DNA of 64,000 bases from Methylotuvimicrobium alcaliphilum 20Z (GCF_000968535.2 NC_016112.1:1054001-1118000); one strand, 5' to 3'. Shown: positions 15,091 to 24,322, counted from the first letter of the stretch. The notes: generated by a model not told the origin, from the letters alone. Made by a program: numbers and translations.

Positions 15091-16128
15091 TCAACCCCCA
15101 TCCACGCCAGCCTCGGCAAAGCTGGCCATTTCGTTCAGCATCGCAACCGCCGAGATAATTAAAGGATAAGCTAGCGCCGCGCCCGAGCCTTCGCCGAGGC
15201 GCAGTTCAAGATCGAGCAAGGCTTGTGCGCCGAAGTGATCGAGCAGTGCTCGATGTCCTTGTTCGTCCGAGACATGGCTAAACACGCAATAATCCAAAAC
15301 CTCAGGATGGCATTTCGCCGCAACCAACAATGCGCTGCCGGCGATAAAGCCGTCGACGATGATTAACATGCCCAGTTCGGCGGCTTTCAAATAAGCGCCT
15401 GCCATCATCGCGATTTCAAAGCCGCCGAAGATGCTCAATGCCGCCAATGGATCGCGTTGGCCGGGGTGCCGTGCCAAGGCTTGATTCAATATCGACAACT
15501 TATGGCTCAGTTGCGCATCGCTTAGTCCGGTGCCGCGTCCGACGCATTGCGCCAGCGGTATACCGGTCAAGCAATGCATCAACAGCGAGGCGGAAGAGGT
15601 ATTGCCGATGCCCATTTCGCCGAAGCCGATACAATTGCATTCTGCCCGGTGGCGTTCCTGTACGATATCGGCGCCGGCTTGCATGGCTTGGGCGCATTCG
15701 CTCTCGGTCATTGCCGGCGCATCTAAAAAATTACGCGTGCCTTTGCCGATTTTAGCTTCGATCAATTTAGGGTGCCGGTTTAGATCGGCATTGACGCCGG
15801 CATCGACGATCCACAGGTCGAGGCGGTTGTGCTTGGCAATAACGCTGATGGCGGCCCCGCCCGCCAAAAAATTGGCGACCATTTGCGCGGTGACGCTTTG
15901 CGGATAGGCGCTGACGCCGTTTGCTGCGATGCCGTGATCGCCGGCAAAAATCACGATAGCCGGGTTTGTCAGCGTCGGCGATAATGTGTTTTGTATTAGC
16001 CCGATGCGCAGCGCCAGTGCTTCCAATCGGCCTAGCGAACCCAAAGGCTTGGTCTTTTGGTCGATTTTGTCTTGTAGCGCGGCGGTAAGGGGGTGGTCTA
16101 GCGGATTGATCAAAAAGTGAGTTTGCAT
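15091..16128 (-). CDS. cobT: Nicotinate-nucleotide--dimethylbenzimidazole phosphoribosyltransferase
   Basis: 345 residues, the normal length. Conserved CobT segments are present: KTKPLGSLGRLEALA (about 28-42), IFAGDHGIAANGVSAYPQ (about 65-82), GFGEMGIGNTSSASLL (about 173-188) and LRLGEGSGAALAYPL near the C-terminus. It activates 5,6-dimethylbenzimidazole to alpha-ribazole phosphate. Its start overlaps the bluB end by 19 bp, so the two steps of lower-ligand supply are coupled. It is the last gene of the upstream half of the split cob operon. Confidence 0.96.
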   Translation of the reverse strand: MQTHFLINPLDHPLTAALQDKIDQKTKPLGSLGRLEALALRIGLIQNTLSPTLTNPAIVIFAGDHGIAANGVSAYPQSVTAQMVANFLAGGAAISVIAKHNRLDLWIVDAGVNADLNRHPKLIEAKIGKGTRNFLDAPAMTESECAQAMQAGADIVQERHRAECNCIGFGEMGIGNTSSASLLMHCLTGIPLAQCVGRGTGLSDAQLSHKLSILNQALARHPGQRDPLAALSIFGGFEIAMMAGAYLKAAELGMLIIVDGFIAGSALLVAAKCHPEVLDYCVFSHVSDEQGHRALLDHFGAQALLDLELRLGEGSGAALAYPLIISAVAMLNEMASFAEAGVDGG

Positions 16129-16772
16129 GGGTTGTTCCAGGCGTTTTCAAATAAACAATCGTTCAATTCCAAGCGCGATGCCCACCGTTCTTGTTGCAAG
16201 AGCGGCTCGTCATAAAAGCGCTCGACATGGCCCAGACATAAAATCGCGAACGGTTGGCTGTCGTCGGGCATCGCCAATAATCGTTTCAGCGCTTCCGGCT
16301 CGAACATCGAAACCCAGCCCAAACCCAGACCTTCGGCCCGGGCGGCCAGCCACATATTCTGGATCGCGCAGGATAACGAGGCCAGATCCATTTCCGGCAG
16401 GGTGCGCCGGCCGAAGATATGCTCGTCTCGGCGGTCGCTTAATGAGGCGATGATGATTTCGGCGCATTCCATGATGCCTTCGACCTTGATGCGCATGAAT
16501 TCGTCTTCGCGCTCCTGTAAGGCGCGGGCGGTTTGCAGGCGTTCCTGCTCGACCTGGCCGTGTATGGCTTGGCGTAAATCCGGACGGGTGATGCGTATGA
16601 AACGCCAGGGCTGCATGAAACCGACGCTTGGGGCGTGGTGCGCCGCCGCGATGATGCGTGCTAATCTGTCGGGTTCGACCGGGTCGGGCAAAAAATGCCG
16701 CATATCGCGGCGCTCGTAGATAGCGCGGTAAATGGCGGCGCGTTCGGCGTCGGAATAGCGATGATCAGGCAT
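16110..16772 (-). CDS. bluB: 5,6-dimethylbenzimidazole synthase
   Basis: 220 residues, a nitroreductase-fold flavoenzyme. YERRDMRHFLPDPV near residue 15, AAAHHAPSVGFMQPWRFI (about 47-64) and the GLGWVSMF motif (about residue 154) are BluB hallmarks. It uses O2 to fragment reduced FMN into 5,6-dimethylbenzimidazole, the lower ligand of B12, implying aerobic growth. It lies directly before cobT, which uses the product. It overlaps the kinase gene upstream by 8 bp. Confidence 0.93.
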   Translation of the reverse strand: MPDHRYSDAERAAIYRAIYERRDMRHFLPDPVEPDRLARIIAAAHHAPSVGFMQPWRFIRITRPDLRQAIHGQVEQERLQTARALQEREDEFMRIKVEGIMECAEIIIASLSDRRDEHIFGRRTLPEMDLASLSCAIQNMWLAARAEGLGLGWVSMFEPEALKRLLAMPDDSQPFAILCLGHVERFYDEPLLQQERWASRLELNDCLFENAWNNPCKLTF

Positions 16773-17694
16773 GGGCGGCGTGTCGGTGTTGTACGAGCAG
16801 ATCTTTAAAAACGAACGGGTCTTTGGGTTGGCTCAGGGCGGCTGGGCGATTGCTGTAACGGTGCACGAGGCGCGATAGCCAAAAACGTAGCGAGGCGGCT
16901 CTGAGCATGCGGTTGCAATGCTGATGTTCGATTGCCGATAAGGGTCTTAGGGTTTCATAGCCCGAAAGCAGTGCGGTTAATTTTTGTGTGTTGAAAATAC
17001 CGTCGTCTCGGCACCAGTCGTTCGCGCAGACGGCGATATCGCGTAGCCAGTGGTCGCTGCAGGCACTATAGAAATCGAGTATGCCGCTGATTTGTCCGTC
17101 GGCGAATAAGGCATTATCCCGGAATAAGTCGCCGTGAATCACGCCGCCGGGCAGCGTTTGTTGTTCGTGTTCGGACTGAAATTGCAGTTCGCCGAGAATC
17201 AATTCGCGGTCCGCGTCGGACAGTTGACTCTCGACTTGCTCGAACAAGGCTTTGATCGACAAAACGTCATGATGGCTTGCGATCGGAAAGGTGCAGTCCC
17301 GCGTGTCGAGATGCAGCCTAGCCAGTTGCGCGCCGATTTGCCGGCATTGATCTAGCGTAGGCGAAACGAGGGATCGGCCGGCCAAGCGTTTACAGACCAG
17401 TGCCGGCTTGCCGTTGAGGTTGAGCAAGAGCCGGTTTTGTTTGTCGGCCTGCGGATTCGGATACAGCGGGTTGCGAGTACCTAAGCGTTGCATCAGTCCG
17501 ATCACCGGGATCAGTTCTTCGCTGTTTTGTGCCTCGAACAAGGTCAAGACATAGTCGCCTTGCGTGGTCGCGACCGCATAATGGCTATTCGCGATGCCGT
17601 CGGGAATACCGGCTGCATCGACTACTTGGCCGAGATCGTAAGCGCCGAAAAAGGCGTCCAGTTGTGCGGGTGTGACGGAGGTATAAACGGACAT
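16765..17694 (-). CDS. thrB: ThrB-type homoserine kinase family protein in the cob operon
   Basis: 309 residues from the ATG at 17694, 8 bp after the cbiB stop; an upstream in-frame start lies inside cbiB and is unlikely. The APH-like kinase fold of type II homoserine kinase is clear: MSVYTSVTPAQLDAFF at the N-terminus, the Brenner motif VIHGDLFRDN and the metal motif GILDFYSAC. Known members phosphorylate homoserine for threonine synthesis. In this operon an alternative is phosphorylation of L-threonine to give the substrate of CobD; that is inference. Its position between cbiB and bluB is unusual for a plain threonine-biosynthesis gene. Confidence 0.85.
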   Translation of the reverse strand: MSVYTSVTPAQLDAFFGAYDLGQVVDAAGIPDGIANSHYAVATTQGDYVLTLFEAQNSEELIPVIGLMQRLGTRNPLYPNPQADKQNRLLLNLNGKPALVCKRLAGRSLVSPTLDQCRQIGAQLARLHLDTRDCTFPIASHHDVLSIKALFEQVESQLSDADRELILGELQFQSEHEQQTLPGGVIHGDLFRDNALFADGQISGILDFYSACSDHWLRDIAVCANDWCRDDGIFNTQKLTALLSGYETLRPLSAIEHQHCNRMLRAASLRFWLSRLVHRYSNRPAALSQPKDPFVFKDLLVQHRHAAHA

Positions 17695-17701
17695 TGCTTG
17701 A

Positions 17702-18595
17702 TCAAGACAGCAAGAAACCAACGGCCAATAGGCCGAGGATCGTAAAATCAATGGGTGTTTTCATGGACAAGGCTTTCGATAGCGTGGTTTTAGTGACCGG
17801 CACGATGGCATCGCCCAGAGCCGGTTTGGTTTTCAGCCGGCCATGGTACATCGCATCGCCGCCCAATGCCACGCCCAAGGCGCCCGCCATCGCGGCGATC
17901 GGCCGGCCGGCATTGGGGCTTTCCAGTTTATCGGCGTCCCGCCATAAGCATTGCCAAGCCCGTTTTTTATCGGACGACACTAAAATGATCAACAAGGCCG
18001 TCAAACGGGCCGGGATGAAGTTGGCGAGATCGTCAAGTTTGGCGGCGACTCGGCCGAAATGAAGATAGCGGTCGGTTTTATAGGCGATCATCGAATCCAA
18101 GGTATTGACGGCTTTGTAAACGGCCAAGCCCGGTAGGCCGAATAAGACCAAATAAAACAGAGGCGCGATGACGCCGTCGCTGAGGTTTTCGGCCCAAGTT
18201 TCAATCGCCGCCTTATAGACCTCGCTATCGCTCATCGTTTCGGTATCGCGGCTCACCAGGTAACGCAAGGCTTGCCGGGGCTGCTTTGAGGTCAACAGTT
18301 CCGATACGCTGGCATGGAGCATGTGCATCGCAAGCCCCATTGATGCGATGACGGCCAAAACGGGTAGGGCGAGCCAATACGGTAATTGTTGGCAGGCGTA
18401 AACGATCGAGAGGCTTACGATCAGGGTCAAGGTCAATAGACTGGCGATCAATATCGCGCCTGATCGAATATTGTCGCGGTAATAACGCCCTTCGTACCCT
18501 TCGATAAAGCGGCCCATCAGCACGACCGGGTGGGTCGTGCGGAATTCGCCGAAACGCAGGTCGATCAAATAGGCCAGCGCCGCCAATTCAAACAT
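17702..18595 (-). CDS. cbiB: Adenosylcobinamide-phosphate synthase (CbiB/CobD family)
   Basis: 297 residues from the ATG at 18595; earlier in-frame starts lie in cobD. The family motif LIDLRFGEFRTTHPVVLMGR is at the N-terminus, and NLSDGVIAPLFY and KAVNTLDSMIAYK lie mid-protein. Four to five membrane segments place it in the inner membrane. It links aminopropanol phosphate (from CobD) to adenosylcobyric acid. It overlaps cobD by 8 bp. Nomenclature differs between organisms; I use the CbiB name to avoid confusion with the decarboxylase. Confidence 0.95.
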   Translation of the reverse strand: MFELAALAYLIDLRFGEFRTTHPVVLMGRFIEGYEGRYYRDNIRSGAILIASLLTLTLIVSLSIVYACQQLPYWLALPVLAVIASMGLAMHMLHASVSELLTSKQPRQALRYLVSRDTETMSDSEVYKAAIETWAENLSDGVIAPLFYLVLFGLPGLAVYKAVNTLDSMIAYKTDRYLHFGRVAAKLDDLANFIPARLTALLIILVSSDKKRAWQCLWRDADKLESPNAGRPIAAMAGALGVALGGDAMYHGRLKTKPALGDAIVPVTKTTLSKALSMKTPIDFTILGLLAVGFLLS

Positions 18596-19607
18596 GTTGC
18601 AAACACTCGGCAAGCCGGGCGATCGATTCGGCATCCTTAACCGCGAAGCGCACATACCGCTTATCCAGGCCTTCAAAATTGTCGCACACGCGAATCAAGA
18701 TTCGCGCCTTTTCCAGGTGACGCTGCAAGGCATGGCCGTCGATTTTCGCCAAACGGACGAGGATAAAATTGGCTTGGCTCGGATATACCCGGTCGAACAG
18801 TTTGGAATCCTCCAGCATTTGCCTCAATGATTCGCGAAGCTGTGTTGTTTGCCTGCGCGTGTTGTCGGCGAAGGCATCGTTATAAAGGGCTTGATGCATG
18901 TAGGCGATATCGAAACTCGACAGTTTCCACGCCGGCTCAAGTCGTTGCAATTTTGTGATTGCGGTTTTCTCGGCGGCGACGAAACCGATGCGGACGCCGG
19001 CGCTGCCGTAAAACTTACTCAAGGACTTGATCAGGTAAAGGTTCGGGATTTGGCCTATTCTGTCGGCGATACTGGTCGTGGCGGCGGCAGGGCAGAAGTC
19101 CAGAAAAGACTCGTCGATCAGGATCGTGCATCGAGCGGCCTGCCATTGGGCCAGTAGCTCGTGCAGGTCGTAAAGCGCGCCGTCGGGCGTGGCCGGATTG
19201 ACGAAAATGACGGTGCTGTGCGGCGGAATTTCCGTTTGTTCAAAACGTCCGAAACGGTCGATGCAACGGATGCGGCAATCTAATTGCCGCGCGATGCGCG
19301 CATATTCGACATACATCGGCGTATAAAGTACGACCTCTTCGGGATGGAGTCGGCGCAATAACGCAAAAATCGCGGCACTCGCGCCGTTGAAGGGTTCCAG
19401 GTCGGTGTCGTTCGGCAACGGGTAGCGATAGCGAAGCGCTTCTTTTAAGGCACTGTAATCGGGATCGGCATAAGGCGACGGGTCGAATTGCAACGTGCGC
19501 CAGTCGATGGCCTGGACGGGATTGATGTTGGCTGAAAAGTCCAATACCTGATCCGACCGGCAACCGATGCGTTCGGCAAAACCGTAAATATTACCGCCGT
19601 GTTTCAT
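18588..19607 (-). CDS. cobD: L-threonine-O-3-phosphate decarboxylase
   Basis: 339 residues, a class I/II PLP aminotransferase fold. MKHGGNIYGFAERIG and LDFSANINP open the protein as in CobD, and the Schiff-base lysine lies in LIKSLSKFYGSAGVRIGF (about residue 212). It makes (R)-1-amino-2-propanol phosphate for the nucleotide loop. Histidinol-phosphate aminotransferases are similar, but the N-terminus and cob context decide. It is the first gene of the upstream half-operon. No cobalamin riboswitch is visible in the 98 bp before it. Confidence 0.93.
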   Translation of the reverse strand: MKHGGNIYGFAERIGCRSDQVLDFSANINPVQAIDWRTLQFDPSPYADPDYSALKEALRYRYPLPNDTDLEPFNGASAAIFALLRRLHPEEVVLYTPMYVEYARIARQLDCRIRCIDRFGRFEQTEIPPHSTVIFVNPATPDGALYDLHELLAQWQAARCTILIDESFLDFCPAAATTSIADRIGQIPNLYLIKSLSKFYGSAGVRIGFVAAEKTAITKLQRLEPAWKLSSFDIAYMHQALYNDAFADNTRRQTTQLRESLRQMLEDSKLFDRVYPSQANFILVRLAKIDGHALQRHLEKARILIRVCDNFEGLDKRYVRFAVKDAESIARLAECLQHV

Positions 19608-19705
19608 TCAGCAATGCGTATCGTGCGAAGTCAAAAACCGGTTATTTTAAACCAAACGGGGCGTCGGGGGGAGAATATCGGCGGATTCCCTCCGCGGTAG
19701 CCCAA

Positions 19706-21349
19706 TCAACTGCGATCTTTCAAGAAGGTGCGCCGGGCGATAAAAATCGCCGACAACGGCATCGCCAGTCCCAAAAACATCACGATGAAAAATAAGCTGC
19801 CTAATTGGCTGTAATCGGCGGCGGTGACGATTAAACCAGTTGTCGGGTCTTTGATTTCGCGGCTGATCACGAACACTTGATTGAGCGCCTTGGTCAGTAA
19901 TTGAGACAGCGATAGCGCCAAGTTGACGAATGCGGCCATGACTGCGAAATAGGTCGCCTTGAGTCTAGGCGGTGCGGAGTTGGCGATCCAGGCCAGCATC
20001 GGAATCATCGCGATCTGTCCGAGGGGAGATTCCAGCGCGGTATCGATCAAGGCAATGAAGCGCGCATCGACCACGCCGCCGGTATGGGCCTGGGTCCATT
20101 CATGAAAGCCGTAAAACAGCGCGATATTCGGTAAATACAGCGCACTCAACGCTATCGTCAAGACCGCAATCACATGGGTAATCGGGCGTTCGGCCATGAA
20201 GCGCCGGAATAGAAACATGCCGAACAGAGTCAGTCCGCTCGTGAGTAACGATAGTTGCGCAAGAAAGTGTTGATCGAAGGCGAGCACATCGATCATCCAC
20301 CACGTTTCGCCTGCGCCGGTCGTCGGCACGGCCCGAAAGGCGAATATCACGAAAGCGATGCCGTACAACTGATTGCGCTGGGTGGGTTCCAAGTCCAGCG
20401 TCAGGCGCCAAATCAAAAAAATGACGATAGCCAGCGAACCGATGAAGACGATCGCATCGCTATTCGGAATATCGCTCAAGCCCATCAAGACCGCGAACAA
20501 CACGAAACCGAGTCCGCCGCCGAGAATCCACCAGTTGATTTCGGGCAATTCATCGTCGGGTCGGGCCAGCAAGCGGTCAATGTCTTCGAGTTCATAACCT
20601 TGCGCCGCCAAGCGCCATTCCTGTTGAGATCGGAGATAGGCGGACAGCAAAACCCCGGCTATCGAAATCAAGGGTATGACCAAGGCCCAACGATAAACCG
20701 TCAAATACACCGCCGCTTTTTCGGCGTCGTCCATCAAGTGTACGTCATCGAACAGAATGACATTGGTGGCCGCAACCAGCATCGACCCGCCGATAATGGC
20801 GACTCGGCCCAAGGTCTGCATCGTCGTGTGCGCCAATTTGATTTGCGCTTCGGGTAGCTGCCTGCCTTGTTCGTCGAAACGCGGCACCGCTTCGACCGTC
20901 ATCGCATCGGCCACGGTATCCTGAACGACATAACCGATCGGCGCCAGTAATACCGATAAGACAAACCAGGTTTCGGCGGGCAGGATATGCGTCATGAATT
21001 CCCGGTCAGCCAAGAGATTGATCATGATCAGCAAGCTAGCCGCGATCAGCGCCGCGCCGAGATAGATCAACTTGGCTTTATGCCGCCACAGCAAATCGAC
21101 CAGATGCCCGACCGGCATTTTTAGCGCCCACGGCAGCATTATCCAGAAGCCCAGCATGGCCAAAAACTCGGCCGACAAGCCGAGATAGTCTTTGACGAAA
21201 AAGGTTCCGACGATGCCGGTCAAGCCGGATACGCCGGCTGCCAGATAGACCATTAACGGCGGAACATAGCTAAGGCGCATTTGTCGAGCCAGATCGTAAA
21301 CATTGCGGTCCAGCCAGTTTTGCCATTGGCGGTTCGGTTTTGTATTCAT
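19706..21349 (-). CDS. BT1/folate-biopterin-type MFS membrane transporter
   Basis: 547 residues from the ATG at 21349; another start 11 codons earlier is possible. About 12 membrane helices. The N-terminal motif FFVKDYLGLSAEFLAML and the following LPWALKMPVGHLVDLLWR are of the BT1 type (folate/pterin carriers of trypanosomatids, cyanobacteria and plants), a branch of the major facilitator superfamily. The substrate is not known here. It reads toward cobD with 98 bp between, so a shared transcript with the cob genes is possible but not shown. Confidence 0.75.
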   Translation of the reverse strand: MNTKPNRQWQNWLDRNVYDLARQMRLSYVPPLMVYLAAGVSGLTGIVGTFFVKDYLGLSAEFLAMLGFWIMLPWALKMPVGHLVDLLWRHKAKLIYLGAALIAASLLIMINLLADREFMTHILPAETWFVLSVLLAPIGYVVQDTVADAMTVEAVPRFDEQGRQLPEAQIKLAHTTMQTLGRVAIIGGSMLVAATNVILFDDVHLMDDAEKAAVYLTVYRWALVIPLISIAGVLLSAYLRSQQEWRLAAQGYELEDIDRLLARPDDELPEINWWILGGGLGFVLFAVLMGLSDIPNSDAIVFIGSLAIVIFLIWRLTLDLEPTQRNQLYGIAFVIFAFRAVPTTGAGETWWMIDVLAFDQHFLAQLSLLTSGLTLFGMFLFRRFMAERPITHVIAVLTIALSALYLPNIALFYGFHEWTQAHTGGVVDARFIALIDTALESPLGQIAMIPMLAWIANSAPPRLKATYFAVMAAFVNLALSLSQLLTKALNQVFVISREIKDPTTGLIVTAADYSQLGSLFFIVMFLGLAMPLSAIFIARRTFLKDRS

Positions 21350-21468
21350 AAGTTCATTGTCGATGAGTGAGACGTTATGCAATGCTTAATCCTAACCCGG
21401 ACTAGCCCGAAGCCAAAGCGGAAATCGTTTTCGCCATAAAAGTAAAAACAATAGAGACTTAGATCCTT

Positions 21469-21648
21469 GTGGGAGCGACGCCTTCGTCGCGATATCGAAG
21501 CCGAGGTCGTTTACGTGATCCATATCTTTTTCGAAGCCTGCAACGTTTAGCCGCCTTTTTTCGGAGCTTGGCGTTGCGGCTTCGATTCCGTTGTTCGTTT
21601 TTTAGCATTGTCGTCTTCGACGATCGCGATCTGGGGATCGCTCCCACA
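21469..21648. repeat. BIME-type element, copy A (paired REP ends)
   Basis: 180 bp with inverted ends: TGTGGGAGCGACGCC followed by TTCGTCGCGAT at the left, and ATCGCGATCTGGGGATCGC followed by TCCCACA at the right. Each end can fold into its own hairpin, as REP sequences do. The interior (a stretch with TTTTTTCGGAGCTTGGCG) is shared with copies at 28066-28637 and 32819-33768, both of which carry insertions. It fills most of the gene-free stretch 21350-21872. Confidence 0.75.
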
Positions 21649-21872
21649 GCACTAATCATCCTTGTTACTTGTTTCAACTCAAGCGGGATATCCGGTTTCG
21701 CAACGCTGGAGCGTTGCGGGCTGCATTCCAACGCAGAGCGTTGGAACGATAAGGTGAAAAGACAATGCGGAGCGCCGAAAGCCTAGTAATACCTGTTATT
21801 TGAAACCGCTTCGCGTCCAGCCTGGTTTTTATGGTTAAATGCCGTTTTCCTTATGTTATTGGGGCATTGTTT

Positions 21873-22271
21873 ATGAAATTCCGAATCTTGACTAAGAAAA
21901 CATTGTTATTTTCGATCATGGTTATTGCTATCGTCGCCGGTTGCGCCTTTCAAAAACCTGATTATTTGACCATGATCAGTGCTGATGAACTCAATCGAAT
22001 CATGCAAAATGAGTCTATTGTTTTAATCGATGTTCACATTCCCGAGCAGCAGCATATCAAGGGGACTAATCTTTTCATTCCTTACAACGAGGTTGAGCGA
22101 TACCAAGATAAATTGCCTGCCGATAAAAATACCGCTCTTTATTTGTATTGCGAAGGCGGACCTATGGGCAATGCGGCCGCGCGGTCTCTCTATGAACTAG
22201 GCTATCGTAATTTGTACAATCTTGAGGGCGGAGCTAAAGCTTGGCGGCAAGCGGGGTTGGCGTTTGAATGA
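21873..22271 (+). CDS. Rhodanese-domain lipoprotein
   Basis: 132 residues from the ATG at 21873; an earlier start 14 codons upstream would put a second hydrophobic stretch before the signal. Residues 1-24 are a lipoprotein signal with lipobox VAGC (C24 lipidated). The mature part is a single rhodanese domain: [25 protein letters not shown] and the active-site loop [11 protein letters not shown] with Cys93. It would sit in the periplasm on a membrane and transfer sulfur or handle thiols; the partner is unknown. It stands alone between repeats. Confidence 0.85.
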   Translation: MKFRILTKKTLLFSIMVIAIVAGCAFQKPDYLTMISADELNRIMQNESIVLIDVHIPEQQHIKGTNLFIPYNEVERYQDKLPADKNTALYLYCEGGPMGNAAARSLYELGYRNLYNLEGGAKAWRQAGLAFE

Positions 22272-22308
22272 GGGGGTGTTAGTTAGCGGTGAGCAGTAAG
22301 CAGTTAGC

Positions 22309-22530
22309 GGAAAGAGGAAAGAGGAAAGAGGAAAGAGGAAAGAGGAAAGAGGAAAGAGGAAAGAGGAAAGAGGAAAGAGGAAAGAGGAAAGAGGAAAGAG
22401 GAAAGAGGAAAGAGGAAAGAGGAAAGAGGAAAGAGGAAAGAGGAAAGAGGAAAGAGGAAAGAGGAAAGAGGAAAGAGGAAAGAGGAAAGAGGAAAGAGGA
22501 AAGAGGAAAGAGGAAAGAGGAAAGAGGAAA
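22309..22530. repeat. Heptanucleotide array 1: (GGAAAGA)n, about 31 copies
   Basis: A near-perfect 7-bp tandem repeat over 222 bp. Directly before it, in the same 7-bp register, stand variant units AGTTAGC, GGTGAGC, AGTAAGC and AGTTAGC. Because 7 is not a multiple of 3, all frames are open by chance and encode low-complexity shadows; I call no gene here. Confidence 0.95.
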
Positions 22531-22567
22531 TTAGCGCTTGACAAATGGATTAAATGCCGCATCATTT

Positions 22568-22718
22568 CACCGCTCACCGCTCACCGCTCACCGCTCACCG
22601 CTCACCGCTCACCGCTCACCGCTCACCGCTCACCGCTCACCGCTCACCGCTCACCGCTCACCGCTCACCGCTCACCGCTCACCGCTCACCGCTCACCGCT
22701 CACCGCTCACCGCTCACC
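22568..22718. repeat. Heptanucleotide array 2: (CACCGCT)n, about 21 copies
   Basis: A 151-bp perfect 7-bp tandem repeat; on the minus strand the unit is GGTGAGC, one of the variant units that start array 1. The TGA stop codon of the TolC-like gene (22714-22716) lies inside the last units, so the array begins exactly at the end of that gene. Confidence 0.95.
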
Positions 22719-24072
22719 TCCAACTCCCCAGCGCTTTTTTAAGCTCGGCTTCGGCGCGTAGCGCGTCGAAACGTGCCGCGATATCGCGTGAATGCGCTTT
22801 GTCGCGTGCGACTTCGGCTTCGATATAGCGCGTGACCGTGGCCGCGCCGGCTTGGCGTTGTTGGTTGACCAAGCGCAAGGCTTCCTCGGCCGACGCGATG
22901 GCCACTCGCGTCACATTGAGACGCGCCAGCGCTTCCCTGAATTTTAAATGCGCGGTTTTGACTTCGTTTTCGATAGCGAGCTTGGTCTGGGTATGCGCTT
23001 TTTGCGCTTCGTTCAATTGATGTTCGGCTTTTTTAACGGCTTCGCTGGTACCGAAACCGTTGAACAAATCCATTTCGACCATGACGCCGGCCGTGACATT
23101 GTCGCGGTTAGTGGAAAAATCGATATTCTTGCTGTCCGAGCCGTAGCTGACATACGCATTCGCGCGCGGCAGATGCGCGCCTTTGGCCGCGCTCAATTTG
23201 CGTTCGGCGATTTCGATTCGTTTGTAAGCCGCGGCGATTTCCGGACGCTCCTTGATGGCGCGGTTGAGTATATCGTCGAACGCTTCATGATTTTCCGGAA
23301 TTTGTAGCGCCGCCGAGACTTGCTCGAATTCGAATGATTCGTCGGCATTAAGGCCCAGCAGCGTTTTGAGTCCGGTCCGAGTCAGTTCGATCGCATTCGC
23401 GGCTTGAATCTCGGCGTCTTGGGTTTCGGCCAATTGCACTTCCAACGATAAGACATCGGATTTCAATAGCGCGCCGGCTTCGTATTGGTTTTTGCTTTGC
23501 CGCAGTTCGCTGTCGACCGCCTTGATAGAATTCAAAGCGACTTTATGCGCCTCGGAGCTTGCCAACAGGCCGTAATAGGTCGAGGTCACCGCTTCGATCA
23601 ATCGATTGCGGACCGCCGACTCTTGCAATTCTGCCGCTTCGACGCCGAGCTCGGCGGCCTTGGCCGCTTGATAGTCTTGGCCGCCGCGAAACAGCGAATA
23701 AGTAGCGACGACTTCGGGACGGTAATTATCGGTTCCGCCCGGTTGATTGAAATTGGTAGTACCGTCGAGATTCAGCCGCCGCTGAGATATGATCATGCCG
23801 AACGCGCGCGAGGGATTGTCGGTATGTTCGTAAGACATGCGTATTTGAGCTTGCGGGTAAAACGCGGCAAATGCTTCGCCCAATTGCGCTTGAGCCTGTC
23901 CGATACGCTCATGAGCGATTTGCAAATCCGGATTGTTTTGCAATGCAAGCGATATGGCGTCTTCCAAGGTATAAGTCGGCCGGCGTTCGAGTTCCGAGGA
24001 TTGCGCGTAAGCATGCGCTTGCGGCAGTATCAATAAGCAAGCCAGAACGGCAGTTTTGGTCAATTCAAGCAT
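22714..24072 (-). CDS. TolC-family outer-membrane efflux protein
   Basis: 452 residues. A signal peptide is at residues 1-23 (ends near AYAQ). Two OEP repeats follow: YTLEDAISLALQNNPDL at about 34-50, and a second half with RAIKERPEIAAAYKRIEIAE near residue 290. Long coiled helices with an LFRGG and LFNGF pair of turns are typical of TolC/CusC-like trimers. It forms the outer-membrane exit duct of an RND or ABC exporter, but no inner-membrane partner is adjacent, so the system is unknown. It differs from the TolC-like gene at 40389. Its stop codon lies in a heptanucleotide array. Confidence 0.88.
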   Translation of the reverse strand: MLELTKTAVLACLLILPQAHAYAQSSELERRPTYTLEDAISLALQNNPDLQIAHERIGQAQAQLGEAFAAFYPQAQIRMSYEHTDNPSRAFGMIISQRRLNLDGTTNFNQPGGTDNYRPEVVATYSLFRGGQDYQAAKAAELGVEAAELQESAVRNRLIEAVTSTYYGLLASSEAHKVALNSIKAVDSELRQSKNQYEAGALLKSDVLSLEVQLAETQDAEIQAANAIELTRTGLKTLLGLNADESFEFEQVSAALQIPENHEAFDDILNRAIKERPEIAAAYKRIEIAERKLSAAKGAHLPRANAYVSYGSDSKNIDFSTNRDNVTAGVMVEMDLFNGFGTSEAVKKAEHQLNEAQKAHTQTKLAIENEVKTAHLKFREALARLNVTRVAIASAEEALRLVNQQRQAGAATVTRYIEAEVARDKAHSRDIAARFDALRAEAELKKALGSWR

Positions 24073-24322
24073 AATGGCTTTCCGTTAAGGTAATGTGAAT
24101 CATGCCGGCTAGTATATAAGAAAATACTAATATTAAATAGGTTTTAGAATCGAGTCGATAATACCGCATCATAAGCGTAATTATTTACATCCACCTATCG
24201 TTTCCACGCAGAGCGCTCACCTTTATAAATAAGTCAAAAATTACCCTTTTGCAACCTTAACCAATGAGACCTCGATACCATTTATTGTCACTTAACACAC
24301 CACCTAACGCTAGGCGATTCGC

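Noticed and set aside
17134-17355. Antisense frames within the cob genes
   Set aside because: Long shadows are frequent opposite GC-rich coding sequence; none has a recognisable domain.
19608-19705. Second cobalamin riboswitch before cobD
   Set aside because: None of the conserved blocks (GCCACTG box, GCAACGG) is present in this short gap.
22289-22828. Open frames of 62-126 codons over the heptanucleotide arrays on both strands
   Set aside because: A 7-bp repeat without stop codons is open in several frames by chance; the products are pure low-complexity repeats with no ribosome-binding site.
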